Shown piece after piece: positions 17,178 through 29,275 of a DNA stretch of 64,000 bases. Below the pieces are notes generated by a model. The model made no database searches. It was not told the DNA's origin and saw nothing but the letters and a program-made list of their open reading frames with translations. This DNA is from Bradyrhizobium cosmicum (GTDB taxonomy: Bacteria; Pseudomonadota; Alphaproteobacteria; Rhizobiales; Xanthobacteraceae), in contig NZ_CP041656.2 in NCBI RefSeq assembly GCF_007290395.2, positions 6,386,001-6,450,000 of the forward strand, in the 5' to 3' direction. The first letter of the stretch is position 1; each line of letters begins with the position of its first letter. Both the position numbers and the translations under genes were made by a program.

Positions 17178-17699
17178 TCACGCCCGCGGCGCGCAGCGGA
17201 CGTAGACCATGTTGCCGTAGCGGGTGGCGGCGTCCTTGTCGATGAAGCGGGTGATCAGGACGCGGCCGTCGAAGGAGACGATTTCGCGGTCCTGCTCGCC
17301 GGGGGTCGGCCCCGCCGGCCCGATGTAATTCTTGCCGCTGGGCGAGCCCTTCAGCCGCAGTTCCTGCGGCGTCGCCTGGTCGGCCAGATGCATGATCACG
17401 CCGCCGGAGGAGCCGGCGGTGATCACGTAGGGATTCTTGCACTGCGCCCTCGCCGCGGCCTCGGTTCGGGCGCGGTCGGCCGGGTTCTGGAACGAGGCAA
17501 GGCCCCAACGGCCGACGATTTCGTCGGCCCGGATGCTCGCCGGCATTTCCGGACCGGTACCGGGCTCGGCCTCGGGCGGCGGCGAAGACGACGAGAATGA
17601 CGGCAGGCTCATACCACCGCCGCAGGCGCCGAGCAGCAGCGCCAGGCAAGAGGCGACCGCCAAATTGGCAACCGTGCGCGCGTGAGCTGAACTGATCAT
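17178..17699 (-). CDS. Putative lipoprotein
   Basis: 173 residues from the ATG at 17699, which has GGGGAAA six bases upstream. The signal sequence ends in a lipobox LLLGAC with the acyl-accepting Cys at 26, followed by Gly3 and a Ser/Pro/Glu-rich spacer to about residue 55, then a ~115-residue domain starting IVGRWGLASF and containing two cysteines (AQCKNP and YVRC). The domain may be a small beta-barrel, but I do not recognise a family. The longer frame starting at 17768 lacks a ribosome site. Confidence 0.8.
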   Translation of the reverse strand: MISSAHARTVANLAVASCLALLLGACGGGMSLPSFSSSSPPPEAEPGTGPEMPASIRADEIVGRWGLASFQNPADRARTEAAARAQCKNPYVITAGSSGGVIMHLADQATPQELRLKGSPSGKNYIGPAGPTPGEQDREIVSFDGRVLITRFIDKDAATRYGNMVYVRCAPRA

Positions 17700-17855
17700 G
17701 GCATTTCCCCGAACAAGACGACGGCCGCACCCCTCCCGCAGCCAAGCGTAAAACCGCTGCTGGAGCAATGACGTCCTTTAATACGTCGGCACCCCGAACG
17801 AGTTTCCAATGCCACCATCCTATATCCGCCTCACCAATCGCTTAACCACCTTTGC

Positions 17856-17884
17856 TTGACAGGATCGCGGCCAAGCAATATTTC
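17856..17884 (+). promoter_or_regulatory. Probable groESL promoter (-35/-10)
   Basis: TTGACA (17856-17861) is a perfect -35 hexamer. TATTTC (17879-17884) lies 17 bases further and is a weak -10. The CIRCE operator begins 12 bases later, which would cover the start of transcription. Confidence 0.65.
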
Positions 17885-17895
17885 CGGGCGCACTA

Positions 17896-17922
17896 TTAGC
17901 ACTCGGAAAGCCCGATTGCTAA
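17896..17922 (+). promoter_or_regulatory. CIRCE element (HrcA operator)
   Basis: TTAGCACTC (17896-17904), a nine-base spacer, then GATTGCTAA (17914-17922). The left arm is the exact consensus and the right arm has one mismatch (GATTGCTAA for GAGTGCTAA). The HrcA repressor binds this element and releases it on heat stress. It is about 90 bases upstream of groES. Confidence 0.93.
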
Positions 17923-18012
17923 GCGCGCCGTTCGATCCTCGGGAAGAGGAAGGACGGAAGCGCCGCCCCACCTACTTCCACTACTTTCGAACCGCCTCCA
18001 AAGGGAAACGTC

Positions 18013-18309
18013 ATGGCTAAATCCAAATTTCGTCCGCTGCATGACCGTGTCGTGGTCAAACGTATCGACGCCGAGGAAAAGACCAAGGGCGGCATCATCA
18101 TTCCGGATTCTGCCAAGGAAAAGCCGTCCCAGGGCGAAATCGTCGCCGTCGGCCCCGGCGGCCGCGACGAAGCCGGCAAGCTGACCCCGATCGACCTCAA
18201 GGTCGGCGACCGCGTGCTGTTCGGCAAGTGGTCGGGCACCGAGGTCAAGATCGACAACGAAGATCTCCTGATCATGAAGGAGTCGGACATCATGGGCGTT
18301 CTGTCCTAA
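18013..18309 (+). CDS. groES: Co-chaperonin GroES
   Basis: 98 residues, standard length. GroES caps the GroEL cavity. Signatures: [14 protein letters not shown] at the N-terminus, the mobile-loop segment [18 protein letters not shown], and [16 protein letters not shown] with [16 protein letters not shown] at the C-terminus. It is the first gene of a CIRCE-controlled operon. The gap to groEL is unusually long (173 bases) and holds a palindromic repeat. Confidence 0.99.
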   Translation: MAKSKFRPLHDRVVVKRIDAEEKTKGGIIIPDSAKEKPSQGEIVAVGPGGRDEAGKLTPIDLKVGDRVLFGKWSGTEVKIDNEDLLIMKESDIMGVLS

Positions 18310-18323
18310 GGCCACCCGCCTGA

Positions 18324-20111
<1,788 letters not shown>

Positions 20112-20138
20112 GCCCGTCCTGTGACCTGACAGTGTTGC

Positions 20139-20168
20139 GAAGGCCGCCTCCGGGCGGCCTTCTTTTTT
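20139..20168 (+). terminator. Intrinsic terminator after groEL
   Basis: GAAGGCCGCC (20139-20148) pairs perfectly with GGCGGCCTTC (20153-20162) around TCCG, followed by TTTTTT. Confidence 0.95.
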
Positions 20169-20254
20169 GCCCAGGTTCGCCCGCGCTTTCCGATTCAACC
20201 GGCGGCCAAAACCAACTACGGTGGCGCCGATTCTTTTGCTCGAGGATTTCGTCG

Positions 20255-21466
20255 ATGCGCGCGCTTCTGGTTTGCCCGACAATTGTTTTGGCCGCTCTGC
20301 TTGCTACCTCGCCGCATCCCGCCTCCGCGCAGATGAAGCTGTCGCCCAAGGCCACGGTGCCAAGCGGCCCGGAAATACGTTATTTCACCTCGATCGACGG
20401 GCTGATGGACGGCAATGCCGACGTCATCCTGAAGGAGACGCGCCAGGGCAAGACCGTCACGGCGGCCGTGCTCGACGTCTGCTATCCCGTCGCGAAGAAT
20501 TCCGACCGCAAGGACCGCTTCGTCGTCAATCTCCAGGTCGCGGGCCAGAACCTGACCGGCACGACGCAGAGTCTCGGCGAGAAGTCGCCCGTCAGCGTCA
20601 AGCTGCTGCGCAAGCAGTCTGGAGACACGTTCGAGTTCCGCGGCCAGATCAGCATCGGCCAGGCCGTGACCGAGGTCACCTCTCCCGACAATTCCGATCT
20701 CAGCGAGAGGGAGTTTCAGGAAAACCAGACGTCCGACGACGGCATCACGGCGCAGCCGAAGGATTTCACCGACGTCTCGCCGGAAGCGATCGCGGTCAAG
20801 GTCAAGCTGGATGCGGCAACCGAGTTCCTGAAGAGCCTGAAGGGCCAGGACGTCGAGGTCACGCTGGCGAGCCTCTCGGTCGGTTGCGAGGCGCTGCGCG
20901 CCGGCGAGCAGACCATCAACATGTCGGTCGATCCGGAACGCGCAGGCGCGCTGCTGGCAAAATTCAAGGCGATGCCGGGCGTCACCGCGGCGGGCTGGAC
21001 CGCCGGCATGACCGAGATGGACCGCACCATCCGCTTTGCCGCTGCCGACTGGCGCGACGGCGACAAGCTCAACCGTGACAAGCTCGCTTCAGCCGTGGCC
21101 GGCGTGCTGAGCAAGACACTGGCGGCAAAGCCGGTCTCGCAAAGCTTCAATCCCGCCACCGGCAAGCTCAAGCTCGTCTTCAAGCGGCCGAACCCGGATT
21201 TCCCGGCGCTCGACCTCACCGACACGATCGAGGTCGCCGCACTCATCTCGCCCGACAAGCCCGGCACGACCGACAGGTTGATGCTCTGGATCGGCAGTCC
21301 CGCGACCACTACGGCGGACGAGAGCAGCGGCGCCAAGCTCAACCTGTCCGACGACGCGGCGGCCGACGAGGAAGGCGATCAGCCCGACGACAACGGCTCG
21401 GTCGAGGCGCTCACGAAGGAGCTGAAGGGCCAGCGCTGGGATGCCGACAAATCGGTGTGGAAGTGA
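20255..21466 (+). CDS. Exported hypothetical protein
   Basis: 403 residues from the ATG at 20255 (GAGGA nine bases upstream). The signal peptide ends at about residue 25 (PASAQ). The mature protein is beta-rich with two cysteines (LDVCYPV and VGCEAL) and an Asp/Glu-rich segment near the C-terminus (NLSDDAAADEEGDQPDD). I find no catalytic motif or membrane span and no named family. An in-frame extension to 20132 overlaps the groEL terminator and is rejected. It has its own transcription unit. Confidence 0.75.
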   Translation: MRALLVCPTIVLAALLATSPHPASAQMKLSPKATVPSGPEIRYFTSIDGLMDGNADVILKETRQGKTVTAAVLDVCYPVAKNSDRKDRFVVNLQVAGQNLTGTTQSLGEKSPVSVKLLRKQSGDTFEFRGQISIGQAVTEVTSPDNSDLSEREFQENQTSDDGITAQPKDFTDVSPEAIAVKVKLDAATEFLKSLKGQDVEVTLASLSVGCEALRAGEQTINMSVDPERAGALLAKFKAMPGVTAAGWTAGMTEMDRTIRFAAADWRDGDKLNRDKLASAVAGVLSKTLAAKPVSQSFNPATGKLKLVFKRPNPDFPALDLTDTIEVAALISPDKPGTTDRLMLWIGSPATTTADESSGAKLNLSDDAAADEEGDQPDDNGSVEALTKELKGQRWDADKSVWK

Positions 21467-21483
21467 CGTAGCCACCAAGTCGG

Positions 21484-21587
21484 TGTCATCGCCGGCTCGA
21501 CCGGGCGATCCAGGAGTCCGAGACGGCAGTAGTTGAATCGATAGGTCACGGCGTACCGGGTACCCCGGTCAAGCCGGGGTACGACAG
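21484..21587. repeat. Palindromic repeat, GTCAT/GCCGGG type
   Basis: The right hairpin is perfect: TACCCCGG (21561-21568) with CCGGGGTA (21574-21581). The left unit (GTGTCATCGCCGGCTCGACC, 21483 onward) is a degenerate relative of the groES-groEL element. It lies between convergent genes. Confidence 0.65.
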
Positions 21588-21598
21588 CGAGCTAAACG

Positions 21599-21997
21599 CT
21601 AATTCCCGGTCACGCGAAAGCGCAGCGGCTTGGGGCCGATCAGGGTCAGCACGTCGCCCTGGCGTTTCCAGGTCTCGACGCTGGCGAGCGCCGCGACGAG
21701 TTCGTCGTCGGCCTGCGCTCTGGCCGGCGGGCATGAGCGGTCCTGGATCTGGCCCGGAACGAAGATCACGGTGTTGCCGGCGACCGAGAACTGGCCCTTG
21801 CCACCCTTGCACCAGAGCTCAAGCACCACCTCGCCATTGTCGCCGATCTCGATGTTCGGAATCCGCTTCGAGCCCGGCTGCGGCAGTGCTTCCATCGTCA
21901 TCTCCGTGCCGAACGGAAAACCGTCCTCGGCACGCGCGACAGTGGACATCGCCAGCATTGCAACCGACACACACACCATCTGCTTGAGCGAAACCAT
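21599..21997 (-). CDS. META domain-like exported protein
   Basis: 132 residues from the ATG at 21997 (AGAGG upstream). The signal peptide ends near VARAED (about 24). The mature part, about 100 residues, has the layout of the META/HslJ fold (VVLELWCKGGKGQFSVAGN ... SVETWKRQGDVLTLIGPKPL, then RFRV), a small periplasmic domain of poorly known function. Two cysteines could form a disulfide. The family assignment is tentative. Confidence 0.68.
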   Translation of the reverse strand: MVSLKQMVCVSVAMLAMSTVARAEDGFPFGTEMTMEALPQPGSKRIPNIEIGDNGEVVLELWCKGGKGQFSVAGNTVIFVPGQIQDRSCPPARAQADDELVAALASVETWKRQGDVLTLIGPKPLRFRVTGN

Positions 21998-22141
21998 GAG
22001 ACCTCTCGACCGACCTGATTTGCGGCACCTTCTATAAGACGACGACGCCATTGAGAAGGTTCGCCCGCTTTGGGCGCAAAAATCCCCGCGGAGACAACCC
22101 GCGGGGAGATTTGACTTGCGTCGAAGCCGCGACGCGGCCTG

Positions 22142-23806
<1,665 letters not shown>

Positions 23807-24120
23807 GGTCTTCCTCCCCCACGCATGTATGCGGCAGGCGGCCTGCGTGGACAGCCGAGCCTGCTTGACGCTGGAAGCGATAACCCCCGGGTTGGACGCG
23901 AATTCCTCGCGAATGCAGCGGTTCCCGTCCGCTCACAAGCCCGCGAAGTCCCGGAGCCCCCCACCCCGCGCCGTTGAGACCCATGCTAGGGTTGCAAGCT
24001 GCGACAAGCCAACGCAAATTGCAGGACTTGCGACTTTAGTCTAAGCGCGCCGATTTCAGCCATTGCCTCAGCCGTTTGGCCCCGGGCATTTGTGCACATC
24101 CCCGCAGGAGATTCCGCTCT
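23807..24120. other. Divergent intergenic region, permease / ABC transporter
   Basis: 314 bases without a gene. Two direct copies of CGCGAAT (23897-23903 and 23908-23914) start 11 bases apart, about one helical turn, and might be a regulator site. The right end carries AGGAG, the ribosome site of the ABC transporter. I see no clear -35/-10 pair. Confidence 0.5.
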
Positions 24121-25884
24121 GTGAAGAACATCATCGCCACCCTCGCGATCGTCTGGCGAATCGCCGTTCCCTATTTCCGGTCGGAGGACAAGTGGGTGGG
24201 GCGCGGCCTGCTCGCCGCCGTCATCGCGATGGAGCTGGCGCTGGTCGCGATCGACGTGCTGGTGAACCAGTGGCAGAACCGGTTCTACACTGCGTTGCAG
24301 AACAGCGACTGGGACGCCTTCGTCACGCAGATCTGGATCTTCGTCGGCCTCGCTTTCACCTTTATCGCGCTGGCCGTCTACAAGCTTTACCTGAACCAAT
24401 GGCTTCAGATCCGCTGGAGGCAATGGCTGACCCGGCACTATCTGGGCGAATGGCTGCAAGACGCCACGCATTACCGCATGCAGCTCAAGGGCGATGCGGC
24501 CGACAACCCCGACCAGCGCATCACCGAGGACGTCAAGAACTTCGTCGAGCAGACCCTGACGATTGGGCTCGGCCTGCTCTCGTCGATCGTGACGCTGTTC
24601 TCGTTCGTCATCATCCTCTGGGGCCTGTCCAACGCCGCACCGCTGCACCTGTTCGGCCAGGATCTGATGATCCCCGGCTATCTGTGCTGGGGCGCGCTGA
24701 TCTACGCGATCTTCGGCACCGCGCTGACTCACTGGATCGGCGCCCCGCTGGTCAATCTCAATTTCGAGCAGCAGCGCTATGAAGCGGATTTCCGCTTCAA
24801 CCTCGTTCGCGTGCGCGAGAACTCCGAGCAGATCGCGCTGCTCAAGGGCGAAGGCGCCGAACGCTCGCGCCTGCTGGATCGCTTCGGCTTCGTGATCGGC
24901 AACTGGTACGCCATCATGAGCCGGACCAAGCGCCTCACCGCGTTCACGGCAAGCTATCAGCAGGCCGCCGTGATCTTCCCCTACGTGCTGGTCGCGCCGG
25001 CGTTCTTCGCCAAGAAGATCCAGCTCGGCGACATGATGCAGACCGCCTCCGCCTTCTCCAGCGTGCAGGGCGCGCTATCGTTCTTCGTCACGGCCTACCG
25101 GTCGCTCGCGGAATGGCGCTCGATCGTTGCGCGTCTCGACGGCTTCGAGATGTCGGTCGATTCCGCCGCGCACCTGCCGGCGCATGAGCCGGCCATCACC
25201 CTCAAGGCCACTGACGGCGGCCGCACGATCGGGCTCGAGGAGCTCTGCGTGAACCTGCCCAACGGCACCCCGCTGGTGGCGGCCGACGCGTTCTCCATTC
25301 AGGCGCCGGAACGGGTGCTGGTGACCGGGCCGTCGGGCTCGGGCAAGTCGACGCTGTTCCGCGCCATCGCCGGCATCTGGCCGTTCGGCACCGGCACCAT
25401 CGTCATTCCCGAGAAGGCGAAGCTGATGATGCTGCCGCAGCGTCCCTACTTCCCGGTTGGCCTGTTGCGCGACGCGGTGGTTTATCCCGCCGCCCCGGGC
25501 GCATTCGAGGCTGCCGATGTTCGGGGTGCGCTGCTGGCTGTCGGGCTGCCCGGCCTCGCCGAGCGGCTGGACGAGGACGGCCACTGGAACCGGATGCTGT
25601 CACTCGGCGAGCAGCAGCGCCTCGGACTTGCCCGCGCGCTGCTGCATGTGCCGGATTATCTCTTCCTGGACGAGGCCACCGCCTCGCTGGACGAGCCGTC
25701 CGAGGCCCGGCTGTACCGGTTGCTGGCGGAGAAGCTGCCGCAGGCCACCATCGTCTCGATCGGCCACCGCTCGACGCTCGACGCCTTCCATACCCGCAAG
25801 GTGACGATGGCGAAGCGCGGCGAGATCCACGTCCTCGGCGATGCGGGCAAGCCGGCCGAGGCGGAGCCTAGCGTGGCGCGCTGA
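24121..25884 (+). CDS. SbmA/BacA-type ABC transporter (membrane domain fused to ATPase)
   Basis: 587 residues. An N-terminal SbmA/BacA-like membrane domain (about 1-345, with the family's NPDQRITEDVKNF near residue 140) is fused to an ABC ATPase: Walker A GPSGSGKST (about 402), signature LSLGEQQRLGLARAL (about 492), Walker B LFLDEATASLD. Members include YddA and the Bradyrhizobium BacA-like protein BclA, which handles peptides and supports bacteroid differentiation. Whether this copy is BclA or a paralogue cannot be told from sequence alone. The GTG at 24121 has AGGAG nine bases upstream. Confidence 0.9.
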   Translation: MKNIIATLAIVWRIAVPYFRSEDKWVGRGLLAAVIAMELALVAIDVLVNQWQNRFYTALQNSDWDAFVTQIWIFVGLAFTFIALAVYKLYLNQWLQIRWRQWLTRHYLGEWLQDATHYRMQLKGDAADNPDQRITEDVKNFVEQTLTIGLGLLSSIVTLFSFVIILWGLSNAAPLHLFGQDLMIPGYLCWGALIYAIFGTALTHWIGAPLVNLNFEQQRYEADFRFNLVRVRENSEQIALLKGEGAERSRLLDRFGFVIGNWYAIMSRTKRLTAFTASYQQAAVIFPYVLVAPAFFAKKIQLGDMMQTASAFSSVQGALSFFVTAYRSLAEWRSIVARLDGFEMSVDSAAHLPAHEPAITLKATDGGRTIGLEELCVNLPNGTPLVAADAFSIQAPERVLVTGPSGSGKSTLFRAIAGIWPFGTGTIVIPEKAKLMMLPQRPYFPVGLLRDAVVYPAAPGAFEAADVRGALLAVGLPGLAERLDEDGHWNRMLSLGEQQRLGLARALLHVPDYLFLDEATASLDEPSEARLYRLLAEKLPQATIVSIGHRSTLDAFHTRKVTMAKRGEIHVLGDAGKPAEAEPSVAR

Positions 25885-25930
25885 GGCGCAAGCGGGAGGC
25901 AGTTAGGCTCAACAGGCTACGCGGTACGCT

Positions 25931-26018
25931 CCGTCATCGCCGGGCTTGGCCCCGGACATCCACGCCTTGTCCGGCTTGGAGCTAACACGGATGGCCGGAT
26001 CAAGCCCGGCCATGACGG
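25931..26018. repeat. Palindromic repeat, GTCAT/GCCGGG type
   Basis: The element begins GTCATCGCCGGGCTTGG and ends CAAGCCCGGCCATGAC, inverted ends of the same style as the groES-groEL element. It lies between the ABC transporter and the convergent porin gene. Confidence 0.75.
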
Positions 26019-26034
26019 CGTGGAGAAAAGCAAA

Positions 26035-26060
26035 AGGGCGGCAGATTGCTCTGCCGCCCT
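26035..26060 (-). terminator. Intrinsic terminator after the porin gene
   Basis: AGGGCGGCAG (26035-26044) pairs perfectly with CTGCCGCCCT (26051-26060) around a six-base loop. On the minus strand it is followed by TTTTGCTTTTC. Confidence 0.85.
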
Positions 26061-26082
26061 CGAAGTCGTCTCGAGAAGAAAC

Positions 26083-27093
26083 TTACTTCAGATTGCTCAT
26101 TGCCGTCAGGTCGAACGACAGCTTGGCAATGCCGGTGGCGCCGCACCAGTTGGAGCCGACGCCCGACGGATTGATCGGGGTCACAGAGGTGCCAGAGAAA
26201 GCGGTGATGTTGCCGCGAGCCGCAAAGTCGCTGGTGAAAGCGTTGCAATCACCCTTGGAGAGGTTGGTGTCGGAGTAACGCAGGTCCAGCGTGGCGACTT
26301 TGTAGGTGAAGCCGATGCCGATGTTCCAGGTGTTGTAGTCGGCGTACTTGATGCCGTTCGGGAACTGCGGGACGCCATAGAAGCTGTCGGAAGTGCCGAG
26401 CCACTGACGACCGAACTCACCCGAGACGTACATGCCGACGCCGCTCGGACCGAAGACCGTGCTGGGCGCGATGTACTTGCCGACGACCGAAGCGTAGTTG
26501 CCCCAAGCGCCCGAGTTCAAATAGCTCGGGGTGTAGTATTCGGTGAAGCCGAACGACCAGTTGTCGTTCACCGTGTAGGTGCCCTTGCCGTAGACTTCGA
26601 AGAAGCTGAGGTCCTTCTTGATCACGTTGGTGTTGAGCAGGGCCTTCTCGGCGCAGCCAGGGCCTTGGTCCACGCCGGCGTTGTCGATGCCAGTGCCGCC
26701 GAAGTAGCAGGTCCCACCCGGATACAGGTAGCCCCAGACGCCGATGTCGAACGCAAAGGCGCCGAAGGTCGGGCGGATACCGCCGTAGATGTCGATTTCG
26801 GCCGCGGCGCGGTTCGGGAAGGAGATGCTCTCACCGGCGACGCCGACATAGAGCTGCAGGTCCTTGGTGACGTTGTAGCGCGGCTCGAAATAGGCCGAGA
26901 CCGACGGCTTGTGGTTCGACTGGGTGATACCGCGGAAGACGTAATCGCTCATGATGGCGCCGCCGAAGGCGACGTCCCAGGGGTCGAAGGCAACCACGGG
27001 CGGAGCCTTCTTGGCCTTCACCGGCATGTCTGCCGCGAAAGCCGAACCCGCCACCATTGCCAGCGCCGTTGCCAACAAAGTCACTTTTTTCAT
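26083..27093 (-). CDS. TorF-family putative outer membrane porin
   Basis: 336 residues from the ATG at 27093 (GGGGATC upstream). The signal peptide ends at SAFAAD (about 22). The mature protein is a series of amphipathic beta strands with alternating aromatic residues, opening with AFGGAIMSDYVFRGITQSNH, the characteristic start of the CHP02001/TorF family, and a typical DLRYSDTNL strand near the end. An outer membrane beta-barrel is expected; the solute is unknown. It has its own terminator and a long upstream region. Confidence 0.88.
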   Translation of the reverse strand: MKKVTLLATALAMVAGSAFAADMPVKAKKAPPVVAFDPWDVAFGGAIMSDYVFRGITQSNHKPSVSAYFEPRYNVTKDLQLYVGVAGESISFPNRAAAEIDIYGGIRPTFGAFAFDIGVWGYLYPGGTCYFGGTGIDNAGVDQGPGCAEKALLNTNVIKKDLSFFEVYGKGTYTVNDNWSFGFTEYYTPSYLNSGAWGNYASVVGKYIAPSTVFGPSGVGMYVSGEFGRQWLGTSDSFYGVPQFPNGIKYADYNTWNIGIGFTYKVATLDLRYSDTNLSKGDCNAFTSDFAARGNITAFSGTSVTPINPSGVGSNWCGATGIAKLSFDLTAMSNLK

Positions 27094-27508
27094 TTCGATC
27101 CCCATCACCAGTTCTTACCCAGTCGGTTTCCCGGAAGCCCCCCGGGGCGTACGACCAATCTGCAAAATTGCGTTACCGCGACAATTTGTATGGAGGGGTG
27201 CAAACCGTGAAGCAAAAATCACGGGCATCTGCCGACTTTTTAGGCGTTCTGACGATTCCACGAAAGGTTGTCAGCCTGTGTTGCTTCTAGATCACATTAT
27301 TTGCATTCCAAAGTGCACAGAGAGACCCGGGTTAGTACGGAAACCTGGGGGCATGTTGCCCAAATACGAATCATGCCGGCACGAGAGGTCGCGATTCCCT
27401 CAGCGGGCTGGCGACGATGCAAAAAGGCCGCAGCGTCGCCGCCGCGGCCTTTCCTTTGTCGATCGTAGCCATTGAGATGGACCCGGCCCCTTGGCCTGAC
27501 CTTGGGAC
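27094..27508. other. Region between porin and histone-like genes
   Basis: 415 bases without a protein gene. It carries the porin's promoter region (not resolved to a clear -35/-10) and, at its right end, the terminator of the histone-like gene. Short forward frames here show no protein-like composition. Confidence 0.5.
27423..27452 (-). terminator. Intrinsic terminator after the histone-like gene
   Basis: AAAGGCCGC (27423-27431) pairs with GCGGCCTTT (27444-27452). Read on the minus strand, the stem ends in TTTTT. It lies 57 bases beyond the stop. Confidence 0.75.
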
Positions 27509-27883
27509 CTACCCCTGCCCTTCAGCCGGTGTCGGTTCCGCAGAAGACGAAGGCATCGCCCAGCTTGTCTCGGCGGCGGGCTCCGGAGACGGAGCAGCAG
27601 CCGGTGCTGACGGCTTCGGCGGGGGAGCTGCCTTCGCCTTCTTCGGTGCCGCTTTCTTGGCGGCCTTCTTCGGCGCTGCCTTCTTGACAGCCTTCTTGGC
27701 CGACTTCTTCACAGCCTTCTTCGGCGCGGCCTTCTTGGCAGACTTCTTCGTGGATTTCTTTGCAGACTTCTTGGCAGATTTCTTAGCGGACTTCTTGGCT
27801 GCCTTCTTCGCGGTCTTCTTCGCCGCTACAGCCTTCTTGGCCTTTTTGGCCTTCTTGCTTTTTTTCTTCTTTGCTTTCGCCAT
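27509..27883 (-). CDS. Histone H1-like Lys/Ala-rich DNA-binding protein
   Basis: 124 residues. After MAKAKKKK the protein is an array of short basic repeats (AKKSAKK, KKAAPKKA, VKKSAKKA) to about residue 88, then a Pro/Ala tail ending with acidic and Ser residues. This is the composition of eukaryotic histone H1 tails and of bacterial H1-like proteins (AlgP/Hc1 type), which bind DNA non-specifically. There is no globular domain. A perfect AGGAGG ribosome site precedes the ATG. Repeat number is likely to vary between strains because the DNA is itself repetitive. Confidence 0.85.
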   Translation of the reverse strand: MAKAKKKKSKKAKKAKKAVAAKKTAKKAAKKSAKKSAKKSAKKSTKKSAKKAAPKKAVKKSAKKAVKKAAPKKAAKKAAPKKAKAAPPPKPSAPAAAPSPEPAAETSWAMPSSSAEPTPAEGQG

Positions 27884-27952
27884 CGTGGTCCTCCTGTTGC
27901 CGACGAACAATGGTCGATCGGGCGTCTTCAGCCGTCACCTCCGGGCGAAAGC

Positions 27953-29275
27953 TCAGCTCGACGTGTTCAGTGCCGGCCGCGACCCGCCCGTAGCCCAATC
28001 GAGAAGCTCAATCGTGTGTACGACCGGAACTGACGTGCCGCTGGCAATCTGCACCATGCAGCCAATATTGCCCGCGGCAATCATGTCCGGCTGGACGCTT
28101 GCGATGTTGGCGACCTTGCGATCGCGCAACCGGCCCGCAAGCTCGGGTTGGAGAATGTTGTAGGTCCCCGCCGAACCGCAACACAAATGGCTCTCCGGCA
28201 CATCTTTCACCACGAATCCATTCTTGGAAAGCAATTCTTTCGGAAGGCCCGTGATTTTCTGTCCGTGCTGCAACGAGCATGCGGAGTGATAGGCGACGAC
28301 GATGTTGTCCAGTCGCGTCTTCGACTCGAGTCCGAGACCGGCGACGTATTCGGTGATGTCCTTGGCGAGGGCGGACACCTTGGCCGCATCGGCTGCGAAC
28401 GCAGCGTCCTCGCGCAGCAGATAGCCGTAGTCCTTGATCACGGTGCCGCAGCCGGACGTCGTCACCAGGATGGCGTCGAGCCCCTCCTTCGCCGCTTCCT
28501 TCTGCCACGCCATGACATTGGCGCGCGCCCGCCCCAACGCATCCCGGTCGTTGCCGAGGTGATGGGTCAGCGCACCGCAGCACTGCTCGTCCCTGACCAG
28601 GACGACCTCGATGCCGTGGCGGGTGAGAAGACTGATGGCGGCCTGGTTGATGCGCGGCGCCAGCACTTGCTGGGCGCAACCCTGGAGCAGCGCGACACGG
28701 CCGCGCTTTTTGCCGAGTGCCGCGAACACGCTGCCCGGAAGCGGGCCGGGCGCCGGCAGCCGGTTCGGGGCCAGCGCCAGCATGGCCTTGAGGCGCAGGA
28801 TCAGGCCGGGCGTGGCCGCGGGCCGCGGCGTCGGCAGCAACATTGCGAGCGGACGGGCCAGCCTCGCCAGCCACATGCTGGCGCGAAAGCGTCGCGGGTC
28901 TGGCAACACGAAAGCCAGCACCTGGCGTAGCAGCCGCTCGGTCAGCGGCCTCTGGTAGCGCTGCTCGATCCTGACCCGGGCCTGATCGACGAGGTGCATA
29001 TAGTTCACCCCGGAGGGGCAGGTCGTCATGCAGGCCAGGCACGACAGGCAGCGGTCGACATGCTTGACCACCTCCGCCGTCGGGGTCTCGTCCTTCTCCA
29101 GCATCTCCTTGATCAGGTAGATGCGGCCGCGCGGGCTATCGAGCTCGTCGCCGAGCAGCACATAGGTCGGGCAGGTTGCGGTGCAGAAGCCGCAATGGAC
29201 ACAGGCGCGCAGGATCTTGTCGGCTTGCGCGATATCGGGGTCGGCGAGTTGCGCCAGCGAGAATTCGGTCTTCAT
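27953..29275 (-). CDS. glcF: Glycolate oxidase iron-sulfur subunit
   Basis: 440 residues. GlcF carries electrons from the flavin subunits of glycolate oxidase. Two 4Fe-4S ferredoxin motifs lie in the N-terminal quarter (CVHCGFCTATCPT and CLSCLACMTTCPSG), followed by two CCG-type domains (EQCCGALTHHLG and ESHLCCGSAGTYN). The ATG overlaps the glcE stop by four bases, so glcD-glcE-glcF form one operon. Confidence 0.96.
   Translation of the reverse strand: MKTEFSLAQLADPDIAQADKILRACVHCGFCTATCPTYVLLGDELDSPRGRIYLIKEMLEKDETPTAEVVKHVDRCLSCLACMTTCPSGVNYMHLVDQARVRIEQRYQRPLTERLLRQVLAFVLPDPRRFRASMWLARLARPLAMLLPTPRPAATPGLILRLKAMLALAPNRLPAPGPLPGSVFAALGKKRGRVALLQGCAQQVLAPRINQAAISLLTRHGIEVVLVRDEQCCGALTHHLGNDRDALGRARANVMAWQKEAAKEGLDAILVTTSGCGTVIKDYGYLLREDAAFAADAAKVSALAKDITEYVAGLGLESKTRLDNIVVAYHSACSLQHGQKITGLPKELLSKNGFVVKDVPESHLCCGSAGTYNILQPELAGRLRDRKVANIASVQPDMIAAGNIGCMVQIASGTSVPVVHTIELLDWATGGSRPALNTSS

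Larger units (their letters stand above)
17700..18012. other. Divergent intergenic region before groES
   Basis: 313 bases between the lipoprotein gene and groES. The right half holds a sigma-70-like promoter and the CIRCE element listed separately. From 17923 to 18012 is the groES leader, ending in a purine-rich ribosome site (AAAGGGAAACGTC). The left part shows nothing I can name. Confidence 0.7.
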
